64,000 nt of DNA from Marsupella aquatica (taxonomy: Eukaryota > Marchantiophyta), in the NCBI GenBank assembly GCA_973895155.1, contig OZ316895.1, positions 23,064,001-23,128,000 on the forward strand, in the 5' to 3' direction. Below are positions 10,931 to 22,004 of this stretch, one piece after another (the stretch's first letter is position 1; every line of letters begins with the position of its first letter). The notes beneath the pieces were generated by a model. The model ran no database searches and was not told the DNA's origin. It saw only the letters and a program-made list of their open reading frames with translations. Made by a program: the position numbers and the translations under genes.

Positions 10931-12289
10931 ATTGAATATTCCTATCAATGAATGAGAGTATTCAGAAACAAAATTTTCAAATTCTGGTTCGAAAGATATC
11001 TGGTGACAATAATATATCTCATCTTTGTGTTGCTAAGTAACAGCAGATGAATTTGATATCAAATATTTGAAATACCTAAGGCTATGCTAGAAACTAGAAT
11101 CGGGATGGACCTTCACTTTGTCTAATTATAAATTCCCCGTTGGACTGGCAAAGCTTGGATGAACTTGCTCAGAACATTTGAACTAATTTAGATAACAATG
11201 TTTACACTTTTGACTGAAATGTGACCTGTACACAGTCTCCCTACCGTTTGCAGCCAATTTCAATTACATTACCGAACCGGTTTCCTTGGTAACTTGACGA
11301 CTTGACAACTTTCAACTGCAAAGACATCAAGACGTCATGCCATTATTTATAACCACCATGACGTCTTGACTACTTTCTCCCCAAGGTAGTCAAAGTTGTG
11401 TAAAAGGAACAATTGCTTTATGCAGTCCATGGGGTTGGGCAGGGACAATGTCTCGGTCCATCCGAGCTTTTGTTTTGCTATACTAATTAGGCAATTCTTT
11501 TGTATTAAAAATTAATTACTAAGAGAAATATCCATTTCCGATATTTGGCTACAATAGTTGGATGCTTCCATAAGACAACTTGAGAGTGTGATCTGAGCTT
11601 TGCCAGCCCTACCGTCATCATATCTTTTCTTTCCAGAGCAAGAAGGGCCCTAGCCAATCAATGATGTGACTTTTAGGTGGGGTGTGTCCCCAACTTGTCT
11701 CCTAGCAAATTATTCTAGCACCATTTGCTATGGGATCCCCGTTCGGCATTTTTGTTCTTTGGCACTGTGATATGTATTTTGCTCCACTTCACTTTACAAT
11801 TCATTTAAGGCATTTAAATGATTTTAAACTCTCTCTTGGTCCTTGTACTGTACTAATGTCAGGATATTAAATGGCGGATAGATTAGCCTTTGTACGACAA
11901 CACTCAAATTGCCCTCAAGGTCTTGTACAGCCACCTTTAGTGACTTGGGGTTGGTGGCCCTGTGGGCTGCTGCTGATCTCCACTTTCCAGGCATTTGGCT
12001 GCTTGTTCTACCTTGCCATGGGGTTTATGAGGCGGGAAATATAAAGTAAAAATCCATTCCGAGGAAAGCCACCTTTAGCTGGCCCCTTGGTGCAGCATTT
12101 TCTCTTAGGTGAATGGCAAGCAGAATACTAACAAAATGAACCAAATGTTTTTGCCCTGAAACCCAAAGATATCCACATATTAGTAGACAACAAAAGTTAA
12201 TCTGCCAGTTGCGTAGCTGAAACGCTAAGCCGGGGTTTCCCCTTATTAAACTGCCACTAGCCAAGACAAAAATGTGGTTACACATATTT
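10931..12289. other. Gene-free stretch between two dispersed repeat copies
   Basis: No open frame with recognisable domains on either strand. The region may be the interior of a decayed element bounded by the related blocks at 10690-10930 and 12290-12440, but nothing coding remains. Confidence 0.4.
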
Positions 12290-12440
12290 TCACCATTTTT
12301 AGCACTTTTTTTCCCAAAATTGTGGAGCAAAGTCTCACGGTAGGAGGAATGTGAAAAAGTGAGAACTTTTGGACACTCCTCCTTTTATATGGAGGCCAAT
12401 GGTGTTTAAAAAAACTAAGAAGATGGTACACCAATAGTAG
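12290..12440. repeat. Dispersed repeat copy B
   Basis: 'aattgtggagcaaa', 'gtgaaaaagtgagaac', 'ggacactcctccttttatatg' and an a-rich tract match the order in copy A at 10690-10930, diverged by substitutions and small indels. Confidence 0.45.
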
Positions 12441-12689
12441 ACCATATAAATAAATCAGCTATTTTTGGCTGAACTATGTTCAGCTATGTGATGGGGGACC
12501 AAAAAGTCCCCCAAGATACTTTTGTTTGCAATACCTTAAACTGCAATAAGATGTTCTGGACTGCAATACTGTTTCACTTGTTCTAAAGAGTCAACAAACC
12601 TATTCACGATGCATGTATTTTATAGATACTAGCTAGTATTGAGACAAGACCATAATGAATTATGTAGGTACTAGCCCAATGCCCATACA

Positions 12690-13580
12690 TTGCACATAAG
12701 ATGTCAAGGTGAGAAAAAGACGTTGCTCAGGTGAGAGAAAGATGTTGATGAGAGAATTGAGGTGAGGAAAAGATGTAGAGGAGAGAAAAAGATATTGAGG
12801 TGACAAAAAGATGTTGAGGAGAGAAAAAGATTTCAAGCGGTGAAAAAATGGGATCGAGGAGAGAATAAAGATATTGAGGTGAGAAAAAGTGGTAGAGGAG
12901 AGAAAAGTATTTTGAGTTGATAAAAAGATGTTGAGGAAAAAGATGTTGAGGAAAAAGATTTGGAGGTGAGGAAATAATGTCGAGGAAAGAAAAAGATGGC
13001 AAGGCAAAGATATTGATTGAGGCAAGAAAAGATAGGGGAAAAGATGTTAAGGCCACAAAAAGATGTCAAAGGAGGGTAAAGACATTGAGTAAACAAAAAG
13101 ATGTTAAGGCAAGAAAAGATATTGAGACAATAAAAGATGTCAAGACTCAAAACAATATCAAGGCAAGGCAAAGATGTCAAGGTGTGAAGAACATATAGGC
13201 TTAGCAAGGTAGATGTTGAGTCATGTTATGTGTCATTGCAGCCATATATATAGTTGTTGTAGCCATGTTAAGGCAAGGCAAAATTGTTGAGGTGAGGCAA
13301 AGATGTTGAGGCAAGTTTAGATCCTGGTTTAGATGTTGCAATGAGGCAAAGATGTTGGGGTGAGGCAAAAATGTTAAGAAATGCAGACAATGCAAACAAA
13401 TGCAAGTGAGGCAAGAAAGTTGTTTAATTAAACATCTCAAATGTTGTTGCAACCATGTTGTCATTATGGCAAATGATGCAATCATTCCAATCATGAGGGT
13501 GTTGCCGCTATGCGGTTATTGCGGCCATGTTGTTGCCAAGCCCAATGCCAAAGCATTGCATAGAAACATTGAGGTAAGGT
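12690..13580 (+). repeat. Purine-rich degenerate minisatellite
   Basis: A short motif of about 20-25 bases, GATGTTGAGG(T/A)GAGAAAAA and variants (gatgtcaaggcaagaaaa, gatgttgaggcaaggcaaa), is repeated dozens of times. Open frames on both strands (L/F/S-rich on minus, K/D/R-rich on plus) are produced by the repeat and are not genes. Toward 13260-13400 the variant 'gaggcaaa' predominates, which is related in inverted orientation to the block at 16640-17060. Confidence 0.8.
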
Positions 13581-13589
13581 AGAGAAGTG

Positions 13590-14342
13590 TTGAATGAAGA
13601 TTGGGGTTTTTAGGCGAATGAAACTAAAATATTGGATCTGAAATAAAAAAATTCTGTTCACTTCATGTGAAATTTTTTGTCAAATGATTGTGTAGATCTT
13701 GTTCAAAATAGCACATGAAATTATGTAATTCAAGTCAACACAAAATTATGGGATAGGGCTCAAACGGGTAGTGTGAACATGCATAAGAGTCGGGTAAGAA
13801 ATCTTTATTGTTGATGATATGAAAGATGGAACAAAAGTGGGGACAAAAGAGGCAAATGGGGGCAAAGAGTTGGGCTCCTGACTGGGGAAAGAATGAGAGC
13901 AAGACTAATGGGGAATATCAAGCAAGGCAGGTCTGACTAACTTGTGGACTGAGAAAAAGTGTTGGGAGCTTGATCTTATTGGCCTTCATTACAGGACCAT
14001 CCTGTCTTTGAAAAGTTTATAAAAAAAATGCTGGAGGGTTAGATGGAATAACAAAATTTGGACCATTTTTCTACAATGGTATTAATAACAAATAAAACAA
14101 ATCAAAAAATGTCAAAACAGTAGCCTTAATTTTTGTGATTTTATTTTATCTTGGAAAACTATATTGTTATTGTTGTGAAAGCTTTGTTGTTGGGGAGAGC
14201 AAGGATGTGGGAGGGTGAGAGGGAGTGCAAGAGAGATGATGGGCCTTGGGGCTTTGCAGGGTCAAGGTGTGGTCGTCCAATGCTATTGGGACGGGAACTT
14301 TTTGATTTTTCTCTCCCCCTTTTTTCTATTCTTCACTCGTGA
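13590..14342. other. Gene-free flank 5' of the Copia remnant
   Basis: No 5' LTR or primer-binding site was recognisable here. Sequence is A/T-rich around 14000-14160. Confidence 0.4.
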
Positions 14343-16004
14343 TTGAACCTGATTGGACGACTTCAATCAGAAGAGTACTGGAAGAAAGGAAAACAAATCA
14401 AAACATCTGAGGAGGCAATGTTAGTAATATGCAATTTTGGCAGAGGAAGGGGACACTTTCAGCCGTGCTATGGCAGATACTACCAGCCACGACCAAATAC
14501 AAACTTTCTTCATCCTCACTCTCATGCTGAACGTGGACGCAGACCTGGCAACTGTAACTACTGCAACAAGCCTGGCCACTGGGAAGCAGCTTGTGACCTC
14601 AAGAAGATCGAAGAGCAGATTGCTGATCTACAGCTTAAAGTTGCAGATATGCAAGCAAACCGCCATCACCGACTGGTCAAATTGGTGGAAACTAACCCTG
14701 CAACTGTTGATGCAGATGTTGAAGATTACAACTTCTACTCAACCAATGAAGGTGAACCAATATATTGAGGCCAACTTCACCGAAGTTGACACTAGCCGTA
14801 GCTCTACTGCCTGGATTTTAGATTCAGGAGCAACCACTCATGTGACTGGTGACAACGCCGTGTTTCACAAACTAACACCTGGAAATCGTTCCGGTTCAGT
14901 AGTCACTACCAGTGGCAATAAGCTCACCGTAGCTGGCCAGGGCAACATTTATGTTGATGAGAATAAAGATATTCCTAAGGTTTTATATTTCCCAGGGTTG
15001 CAACGCAACCTTCTCTCGATTGGATCCCTCACAGATGTTGGTCACTTGGTTTTGTTCAACTCCAAGTCATGTCTAGTGTATGACAAAGACAACCCAACGA
15101 ATATCTTCTTTTGAGGGAATTGAGAACCCAGGACAAAACTCCTACAAGCTTTGACAGCTCCTGTTGTCTCCAAGCTTCATTCTCTCTCCCGTGTGCAACA
15201 ACATCATCACCTACTGCAGTCTGCGCCAGTTCTTACTACTGAAGTTCCCCCACCAGATCCAATACATCTCTGGCATCAACGTTTAGGACACGTAAATCAT
15301 CAGATGATTCATCATATGTCTTAGACCTCTATAGTTACGGGTCTTCCCAAACTTCCCCGTGTTAAATGTATTTGTGAGCCCTGTGTGCTTGGCAAGCACC
15401 ATTGCAAGAAGATTCCCAAGCACTCAATGTCCCTATCATCTCGACCACTACAACTCATCCACTCCAATTTATGTGGTCATCTTCAAAGTCCCAGTTCATC
15501 GAAGTATATACTCACTCTCATTGATGATTATTCTCGGTTTACTTGGGTATATTTTCTCTCATACAAAAGCCAAACCTTTGACACTTTCAAACAATTCAAA
15601 GTGATGGTTGAAAACCAATTTTCAACAACAATTGGATGTGTAGCTCTGTTCTGACCGTGGCGGGGAGTACATGTCCACCAAATTTCTGGACTTCTGCAAG
15701 ACTCACAGCATCCGAAGAAAACTTACAGTTTCCCACACTCCACACTACAATTGCAGATGATGGCTGTCCGACGACATTCAGCATTATTTGGCTCATTCTT
15801 CACCTCCTCCTCAACCACCTGCAGAGCACAGATCCATGCTGCCACCTTGCTACAACCAACATACAGCAATCGGAAGACTTGCCCCAATGCCTAAGGCTTA
15901 CACTTGCGCCTACCACTAGAGCTCGGTGGACCGTCATTTTTGATCTACTCATTAGTGAGTTCAACGTGTCACGTTCTATCCTCCTTTACTTCCTCGAGAG
16001 GGGG
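14343..16004 (+). mobile_element. Ty1/Copia retrotransposon remnant lacking reverse transcriptase
   Basis: In order: an arginine/glycine-rich gag tail with a CCHC knuckle (CNYCNKPGHWEAAC, about 14556); a frame change near 14755 into the aspartic protease region with WILDSGATTHVT (about 14811) and the LxxNLLSIGSLTD segment; a GAG-pre-integrase motif (LWHQRLGHVNHQM, 15271); a His-Cys zinc finger (CEPCVLGKHHCKK); and integrase core LIDDYSRFTWVYF (15518). After integrase SDRGGEYMS (about 15650) the similarity stops. No reverse transcriptase or RNase H is present before a purine tract (gagaggggg, 15996-16004). At least one internal stop (near 15322) and two frameshifts show it is dead. The internal deletion removes the whole 3' half of pol. 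Confidence 0.85.
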
Positions 16005-16280
16005 TGTTGGAACTTACTGTGTACTCGCAAGTTAGGTAGCGATAGATAGAATTGGTAAGCATGTGATTAGCTACTAGATCAGACTTAACAAGTCTTATGT
16101 TTGTTGTGCATAATTTTACAATTGTTTAGCTGTTAGATCTTAGGTAAGTCTGGAGGTCCGTTGATCCTCCGCCAAGTCTGGCCCTCTCCAACCCTACATA
16201 TTTGGCCCGTTGCGGCGTTCTGAATACAGTTTTCTCAAATCAGAGATTATCTCCAACTCCACCACTTCTGACAGATGGTC
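16005..16280 (+). mobile_element. Probable 3' LTR of the Copia remnant
   Basis: It begins TGTTGGAACTTACTG directly after the polypurine tract, as Copia 3' LTRs do, and plausibly ends TTCTGACA near 16271-16278. No matching 5' LTR was found upstream. Right after it an ATG reads MADPTV (about 16300), a start typical of Copia gag, so this LTR might instead belong to a second truncated element. The end coordinate is approximate. Confidence 0.5.
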
Positions 16281-16639
16281 AGTAGCATTGCACGGTGCCA
16301 TGGCGGATCCAACGGTGATACTTACCTTCACTAGGTTTTGCCTCAACCACAACATGAGTAATACCCTTGACAACACTTCCTTGCCATTGTAACTCCTCTT
16401 TTCCTCTATGACTTCCTTGTTTTACTTGCATTTCTTTGCCCATCTTGACATATTTTGTGTCATGCACAAGCATAATTGTCACACAAATGTCAGCATGGAT
16501 GCAACAACTGCATGGTGGCAATGGGGTTATCAAACAGTTGCCTCAGATTTGTATTACTTTAAACATCTAATTCATTCAAATGATTCACTTCAATTCTTTA
16601 ATATCTTTTGCATACTAAACTTGCACACTCAATAACATG

Positions 16640-17060
16640 ACTGCAACAATGGCATGGTCCTAACAACACCACTGCCGCACCACCCGCATGGAAACAACAA
16701 CACTATGGACGCAATGACCATAAGACCACAATGACAGCAACGAAAACATAGCGACAATGACAATCATGCAAACCTGCGCATTGGAACAACCCCATGGCCA
16801 CAACAACAACATAATGACAGAGACAATTGTGCAAACTCAAACATTCCACTACCCCATGGCTGCAATGAGTGCATGGCCACAATAACAACATAACCACAAT
16901 GACAATTGTGTAACTCGGACATTGAAACTACCCCATGGCCGCAATGACTGCATGACCCCAACAACAAGATGACCCAAACAACTTCCTGGACTCATCTGCA
17001 ATTGTTTGCCTCACCTTCTCGCATAGCATTTATTTGCCTCGCTTGACATCTTCATGCAGC
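16640..17060. repeat. CA-rich degenerate minisatellite
   Basis: Variants of 'ccacaatgacaacaacatgac' and 'catggccgcaatgac' are repeated with poor periodicity. The distal end (ttgcctcacc, ttgcctcgcttgacatctt) is the reverse complement of motifs in the array at 13150-13400 (ggtgaggcaa, aagatgtcaagg). The two blocks therefore flank the Copia remnant in inverted orientation. Confidence 0.6.
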
Positions 17061-18042
17061 CCATCTTCATGCAGCCCATAACAAGTGGTTTAGTGCGAGA
17101 GCACTTGACATCAAGTCTCTCATGATTATGAGAAACAGAGACAGAATCAAACAGAGCACGACGGGTGCACGGAGCCATTTCGTTTTATGTTGTGGGTCTC
17201 TCCTCAAAGTCAGGTGGGTTGGTTCGCTCTTGCATGATGATCTATTCGGTTCAGATTTGAAGTCGAAATGCGGGGTTGAGAATTGAGGATTGGAGTCAAA
17301 ATGCTGGTTGACAGAGAGGGAGATCCGGTGTGGATTGGTGTAGTAGGATTTCAGCTCGGGCAGGACTTTTGGAGTTTCACACTCCTGAACCACAGCGTTT
17401 CCATTACGTTGTCAGTCTTGCAGATAGTGTCCGTTTGAAACAAAGAGTGACTTTAGAGCTACGAAGAATTGCTCAAACTTGCAGGAATGTCCGTTTGAAG
17501 CAACGAGAGTTTGAGAATTTGAGCTCCTTTAGGGCCAGTTGTAACGGGAGAATGTGAATAACCTCTGAACCAGTTGTAATCATAGTTTTTGCTGTGGTGT
17601 CAGCTGGAGAGCCGATGGAGTTGGAAAGAAGGTGTGGCGTGTCAATGTGAACTCACAGAATTTATCAATTGCACATAGATTTCGGAGTGTAACAGCGGCC
17701 TAAGGTCCAACAAAGAGTAGCTGCTGACCAGCTGGCAATAGCAAGCTCCGTGTTAGTAAACTAAGGGAGCCCATATCATGGAAACCAAGAAAGGTTTTTG
17801 TTCGCGTTGATCACCATTTTTCGACAGTTACATGGAGGGACTTTCATTTCGTCCCATCAGGTGTAGGAGTGAAATGGGATGAATTCTATTTTTTGATTGA
17901 TTTGAACATTACAGATGACAAGAGGTGAAGTTCGGAAGTGCGGATCCTACAAACGAGAGTCTCCATATTTCGTTCAGGGCAATTATCCAGCATAAGCAAG
18001 GCTGGCGGATTTCTTGGGTACGTGTGAGGCCTGAACAGCAAC
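17060..18042. other. Probable promoter and 5' leader of the PIG-G gene
   Basis: No domain-bearing open frame. A plausible acceptor (tttgaacattacag, ending 17914) suggests that a 5' untranslated exon may be spliced upstream of the coding exon. This is inference. Confidence 0.35.
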
Positions 18043-20994
18043 GTGCTGTCAATGGCTTCCGCATTCGCCAGAATTTCTGCATTTTGTACAGTAGCTCTTC
18101 TGCTGCAGGCGACAGGGCTCCTACTTTTCGTGTTAGGATTTTTCCCAGTTAAGCCAACCTTGAATGGCGTCAGTGGCACCCGAAGTTTTGTACCAGGCTG
18201 TGACATCGAAGATTTAGTTGAAGGGGACCATGGCCTTCACAACGGCAAAAAGAGTCCAGACCAAGAAATGGATGTAGTTCCTGCTCAGTATGATCGCTTG
18301 GTCTTCATGGTCATAGATGGCTTACCGGCTGAATTCGTCCTTGGGAACGGTGTGGAAGCCCAAAATGCTAAATTTATGGAAGCTATGCCTTTTACACAGA
18401 ATTTGTTGTCTACAGGATCGGCAGTGGGATATCACGCTAAAGCAGCATCTCCAACCGTGACCATGCCTCGTCTCAAAGCAATGACTTCTGGTGCAATTGC
18501 AGGGTTTCTCGATGTTGCGTACAACTTCAACACGCAGGCTTTACTGGAAGACAACTGGATCGCCCAATTATCAAGAGCTGGGTGGAGGATGGTAATGCTC
18601 GGAGATAATACCTGGCTAAAATTGTTCCCCAATCTTTTCGAACGACACGATGGAGTGCACAGTTTCTTCGTCAAGGATACAGTGGAGGTCGATAGGAACG
18701 TGTCCCGGCATCTGGATGTCGAACTCGTGAGCAATAACTGGGACCTTTTGGTTCTCCATTATTTAGGGTTGGATCATGTGGGACATCTTGGTGGTCGTAG
18801 CAGTCCCTTAATGGTATCAAAATTAAAGGAGATGGATGAAGTCATCATGAGAATCCACCAGACAGTGTTGAGCAAGTCTAGCTTAGCCGGCAGGACTCTG
18901 ATGGTGGTGGCAAGTGATCACGGCATGACTCAGTCTGGCAACCATGGAGGCGCCACTGCCAAGGAGATTGATGCTCTTGCCCTGTTTGTTTTTGGAAAGA
19001 ACTCCACTGCCCCATTATATGTACAAGGACGTAACACGCGGGAGGCTTTTCAAGTGGATTTGGTTCCGACAATTGCTTTGCTGTTGGGTGTTCCGATCCC
19101 TAAGAACAGCGTTGGCGCTATGTTGTCACATCTGTTTATTTCCTTGACCCCTGAGCAGCAGCTGAAGGCGCTGGAGTTAAATTCATGGCAACTGTTGAGA
19201 CTTGTGCACGCCCGATCTCCTGGGTCTGTATGTGTACATGAAATTTGCCGGATTAAACAAGTGGACAAAAGTGAATACTCTACGTCTATATCACAGAGCA
19301 ATGACAAACTGCAGAATCTTTGCACTTCTTTCGAGTTAGCTCTGGAGTTGCAGCAGCAATGGAAACGCAAACGAGATAATACAGCAACCTCTGATGACTC
19401 GGAAGCCCCTACCTTTGAAATAGTGAAGGAGGCTTACGTGCACTTTATAAATCCCACGTCTGAGTGGCTTGCTCGAGGCAGCACAGAGAAGCGCATCAAC
19501 TTCCTTCTTTGTGGAAGCTGCATGATGCTGATATCAACTCTTTTCTTTTTGCTGGGATTGCACAAAACGTGCAAGATTATATCAAAGGAATCTGGGTACC
19601 TGGTTACACAAACATCTTCATTGGTCAAGATGGTAGCATTTGGAGGAGTTCTTGCGCATGCAGCAAGTTTAGGATCCAGCTCACTTGTGGAAGAAGAGCA
19701 GTACACTTGGCATTTTTTGATTTCCACTTTGTTTGTGGTATTAGCAAGGCTTTCATTTCAGGAATTGGGTGGAAAAAAACAAATATTTTCCATGAAAGCT
19801 TCGACTGTGACTTTATATAATAGTGTTGAACAGGTCGTTAAAATTGGTTTGCTGCTTTTACTTGGACGAATCTTACGAAGCTGGCATCGAAGTGGCGTGA
19901 ATTGGGCTCACCTGCCAGACCTAGCAAAGTACCTTGAGAGTGGGAGTCCATTGCTTATTACTACCATTCGTATTATTTGCGTTTCTATAGTGACACTGTT
20001 GTGTTGCAAGATGGTATCGAAGTCCTTACCACTCCTGTTGCAATCTATGGTTGTCATTGCTCTGAATTTTTCTGCTGGTCTAATATTCATGTACATGACA
20101 TATACAAGCACAGCAACAACTGATAACATCTGGGCAACATTCATTGCTCGGTTTATCTTTGCACTTCTGGGTGGTACGTCTTTGGTGGCAGTCCTCGTTA
20201 TTCCTTGGGCCGTACCTATCAAACCACTTCAGGAGCATTCTTTAAAGGCCTCATTTCGCAGACATGTTCCTATTCCAGAGCCTTGCATTTCAACTTTGGA
20301 TATTGTGGTGGAGGGAGCAACGGATGCTGCAGGTCAGGTGCTTGTATCATGCTGGTGTCTTGTACAGATGTTGTTGCAGCAACCAGTGAACGCTGGCCCC
20401 GTTCTGCTGCTCCTGCTACAGCTTGTATTGACATTAAGTTTCTTTCAGAAAGTTGCCCACTCTTGCCAACCATGGGTCCCAATCTTGACTCTGTATTGGC
20501 TTGGAGCTGGTGGTCATTTTGGTCTTGGTAACAGCAACACACTCGCAACTGTGGATGTGGCTGGTGCTTACATTGGATTGGCATCCCACTCATCCATCCT
20601 TTCCGGGATTCTTGCCTTCTGTATTACTTATGGGTCACCTCTGCTGTACATGCAAGCAGTGCTACTTGTGAAGTCTTCAAGTTATCAAGCTCCGGAAGGC
20701 ATGCAACACTTTTCCCGGTTGTGGCTTCTGGAAAGCTGTGCTCTTCCAGTTGTGCTACCCTTGGCTTTGAATGGCATCGTATTGATTGTCTTCACAGGGG
20801 TGCTTCTCATCATGCAAGACCATCTGTTTGTCTGGAGTGTATTCTCACCCAAGTATCTTTATGTCTGTATGACTACGTTTGCCATTTATTTTGGTACAGT
20901 TGTGGTTCTGGTGGTTAAGACCTACACCGGCGTTGTCCTTGAAGGGAGGATGCAGCGGAAAAACGCAGTTCTGAAGAGCAGCAAATGTGATTGA
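18043..20994 (+). CDS. PIGG: GPI ethanolamine phosphate transferase 2 (PIG-G/GPI7-type)
   Basis: This is an uninterrupted 983-residue frame, about the length of the animal and yeast orthologues. It adds ethanolamine phosphate to the second mannose of the GPI anchor in the ER membrane. An N-terminal membrane segment (residues about 11-34) is followed by a lumenal alkaline-phosphatase-fold domain. Visible metal and catalytic residues are FMVIDG (Asp92), SPTVTMPRLKA (Thr138/Thr140, nucleophile region), YLGLDHVGH (Asp244, His245, His248) and VASDHGMTQSGNHGG (Asp292, His293, His301). From about residue 488 to the end there are many hydrophobic spans, as expected of the multi-spanning C-terminal half. 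An in-frame Met4 is an alternative start. All key residues are present, so it should be active. The lack of introns contrasts with the other genes here. Confidence 0.93.
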   Translation: MLSMASAFARISAFCTVALLLQATGLLLFVLGFFPVKPTLNGVSGTRSFVPGCDIEDLVEGDHGLHNGKKSPDQEMDVVPAQYDRLVFMVIDGLPAEFVLGNGVEAQNAKFMEAMPFTQNLLSTGSAVGYHAKAASPTVTMPRLKAMTSGAIAGFLDVAYNFNTQALLEDNWIAQLSRAGWRMVMLGDNTWLKLFPNLFERHDGVHSFFVKDTVEVDRNVSRHLDVELVSNNWDLLVLHYLGLDHVGHLGGRSSPLMVSKLKEMDEVIMRIHQTVLSKSSLAGRTLMVVASDHGMTQSGNHGGATAKEIDALALFVFGKNSTAPLYVQGRNTREAFQVDLVPTIALLLGVPIPKNSVGAMLSHLFISLTPEQQLKALELNSWQLLRLVHARSPGSVCVHEICRIKQVDKSEYSTSISQSNDKLQNLCTSFELALELQQQWKRKRDNTATSDDSEAPTFEIVKEAYVHFINPTSEWLARGSTEKRINFLLCGSCMMLISTLFFLLGLHKTCKIISKESGYLVTQTSSLVKMVAFGGVLAHAASLGSSSLVEEEQYTWHFLISTLFVVLARLSFQELGGKKQIFSMKASTVTLYNSVEQVVKIGLLLLLGRILRSWHRSGVNWAHLPDLAKYLESGSPLLITTIRIICVSIVTLLCCKMVSKSLPLLLQSMVVIALNFSAGLIFMYMTYTSTATTDNIWATFIARFIFALLGGTSLVAVLVIPWAVPIKPLQEHSLKASFRRHVPIPEPCISTLDIVVEGATDAAGQVLVSCWCLVQMLLQQPVNAGPVLLLLLQLVLTLSFFQKVAHSCQPWVPILTLYWLGAGGHFGLGNSNTLATVDVAGAYIGLASHSSILSGILAFCITYGSPLLYMQAVLLVKSSSYQAPEGMQHFSRLWLLESCALPVVLPLALNGIVLIVFTGVLLIMQDHLFVWSVFSPKYLYVCMTTFAIYFGTVVVLVVKTYTGVVLEGRMQRKNAVLKSSKCD

Positions 20995-21044
20995 GGAGAA
21001 CGCCTAGAGTACGGTGTCGATAGTTACGTCAATACTTTGAAAGG

Positions 21045-21119
21045 ATGTCTTTAGCGTCCTCTGCTGTCATTTCTGCAACTAAAAGAAGGCTTCAGCACGG
21101 CTTTCGTGAGCTTTTTCAG
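21045..21119 (+). other. Possible small first exon downstream of PIGG
   Basis: ATG at 21045 opens 25 codons (MSLASSAVISATKRRLQHGF...) that end exactly at a consensus donor, CAG|gtaagag, in phase 0. A conserved acceptor (tgaatttgtttttag) occurs at 22210, inside the inverted duplication. The joined frame would stop after 23 further codons. It may equally be part of the PIGG 3' untranslated region. Confidence 0.25.
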
Positions 21120-22000
21120 GTAAGAGATCTAGTTACATTGATGTGTTCTCCGAATTGGGATATTGTGGACCCTTTAAACCAGCAAGATTTCTCTGGTTTT
21201 TTTGTTCAAAAGATGCATGGTTTCGTGGAACTGAGACTAGAATATGGCTCCGTCAATATTGCAGGCCTATAAGACCCAGCCCACTTGATGGCGGTGGAGC
21301 CTGTGCTGAGGCACTGATTAGTAAACTTTTCTGGCAGATATGAGTTTGTCTACAAATATGCATATCACTTTGGATGTGTGCTGGGTGTGCTCAGAGTATT
21401 TCAGTGGGTGGTTGGGGATAGAACATATTTATTTGAAAATTTGACCAGTTAAATTAAACTTTGGGCAAGATTTCCCTGCAAACTATTTGGTCCCTTACTT
21501 TCATGTGAGGTAGGGTATTGGGTTTATGGAGCCAAGTGATTTTGTACTGTGATTCACTGTTTGACCTAAACTCATCTGGATAACATGTTTGTTAATTCAA
21601 GTCTAAACAAAGCATTTTAACAATATTTCAAATTTATAATTGTCCATTTTGCACTTTTTATTTTTTATTTCAATTTTTATATTATTTTATTTCAAACAAA
21701 TTATTAATTTTGTCCCAACTTTCTTTCACACTTGCACACCTAGAATTTTCTCAAGTATTTCATAACAAATTAAATGAATTAAAACCTGAGTTGGGATTGT
21801 TATTCGCTTGGTCTAAAGTAATGCTTTGGTTTCCAGGTTACCAATCTGAGGATGAAATTAATATCACTATTATGTCAGAGCCCTGATGAGGACAGAGGAG
21901 GAATTTGTTGGTGTCTGGTGACGAATCTCTGAACTTCTTGAGTGCAGGTGAATGTTGTCACTCATGAGATTGACTCGTATGTTACCGTTTGTAGCAATGG
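21120..22000. other. AT-rich stretch, no gene seen
   Basis: Especially A/T-rich at about 21600-21700. It contains the PIGG 3' region and no supported gene. Confidence 0.4.
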
Positions 22001-22004
22001 GATC

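Noticed and set aside
12660-13207. Three overlapping minus frames and one plus frame of 70-124 codons
   Set aside because: Low-complexity translations (SLLNIFLSP-type or KDRGKDVK-type) produced by the purine-rich minisatellite.
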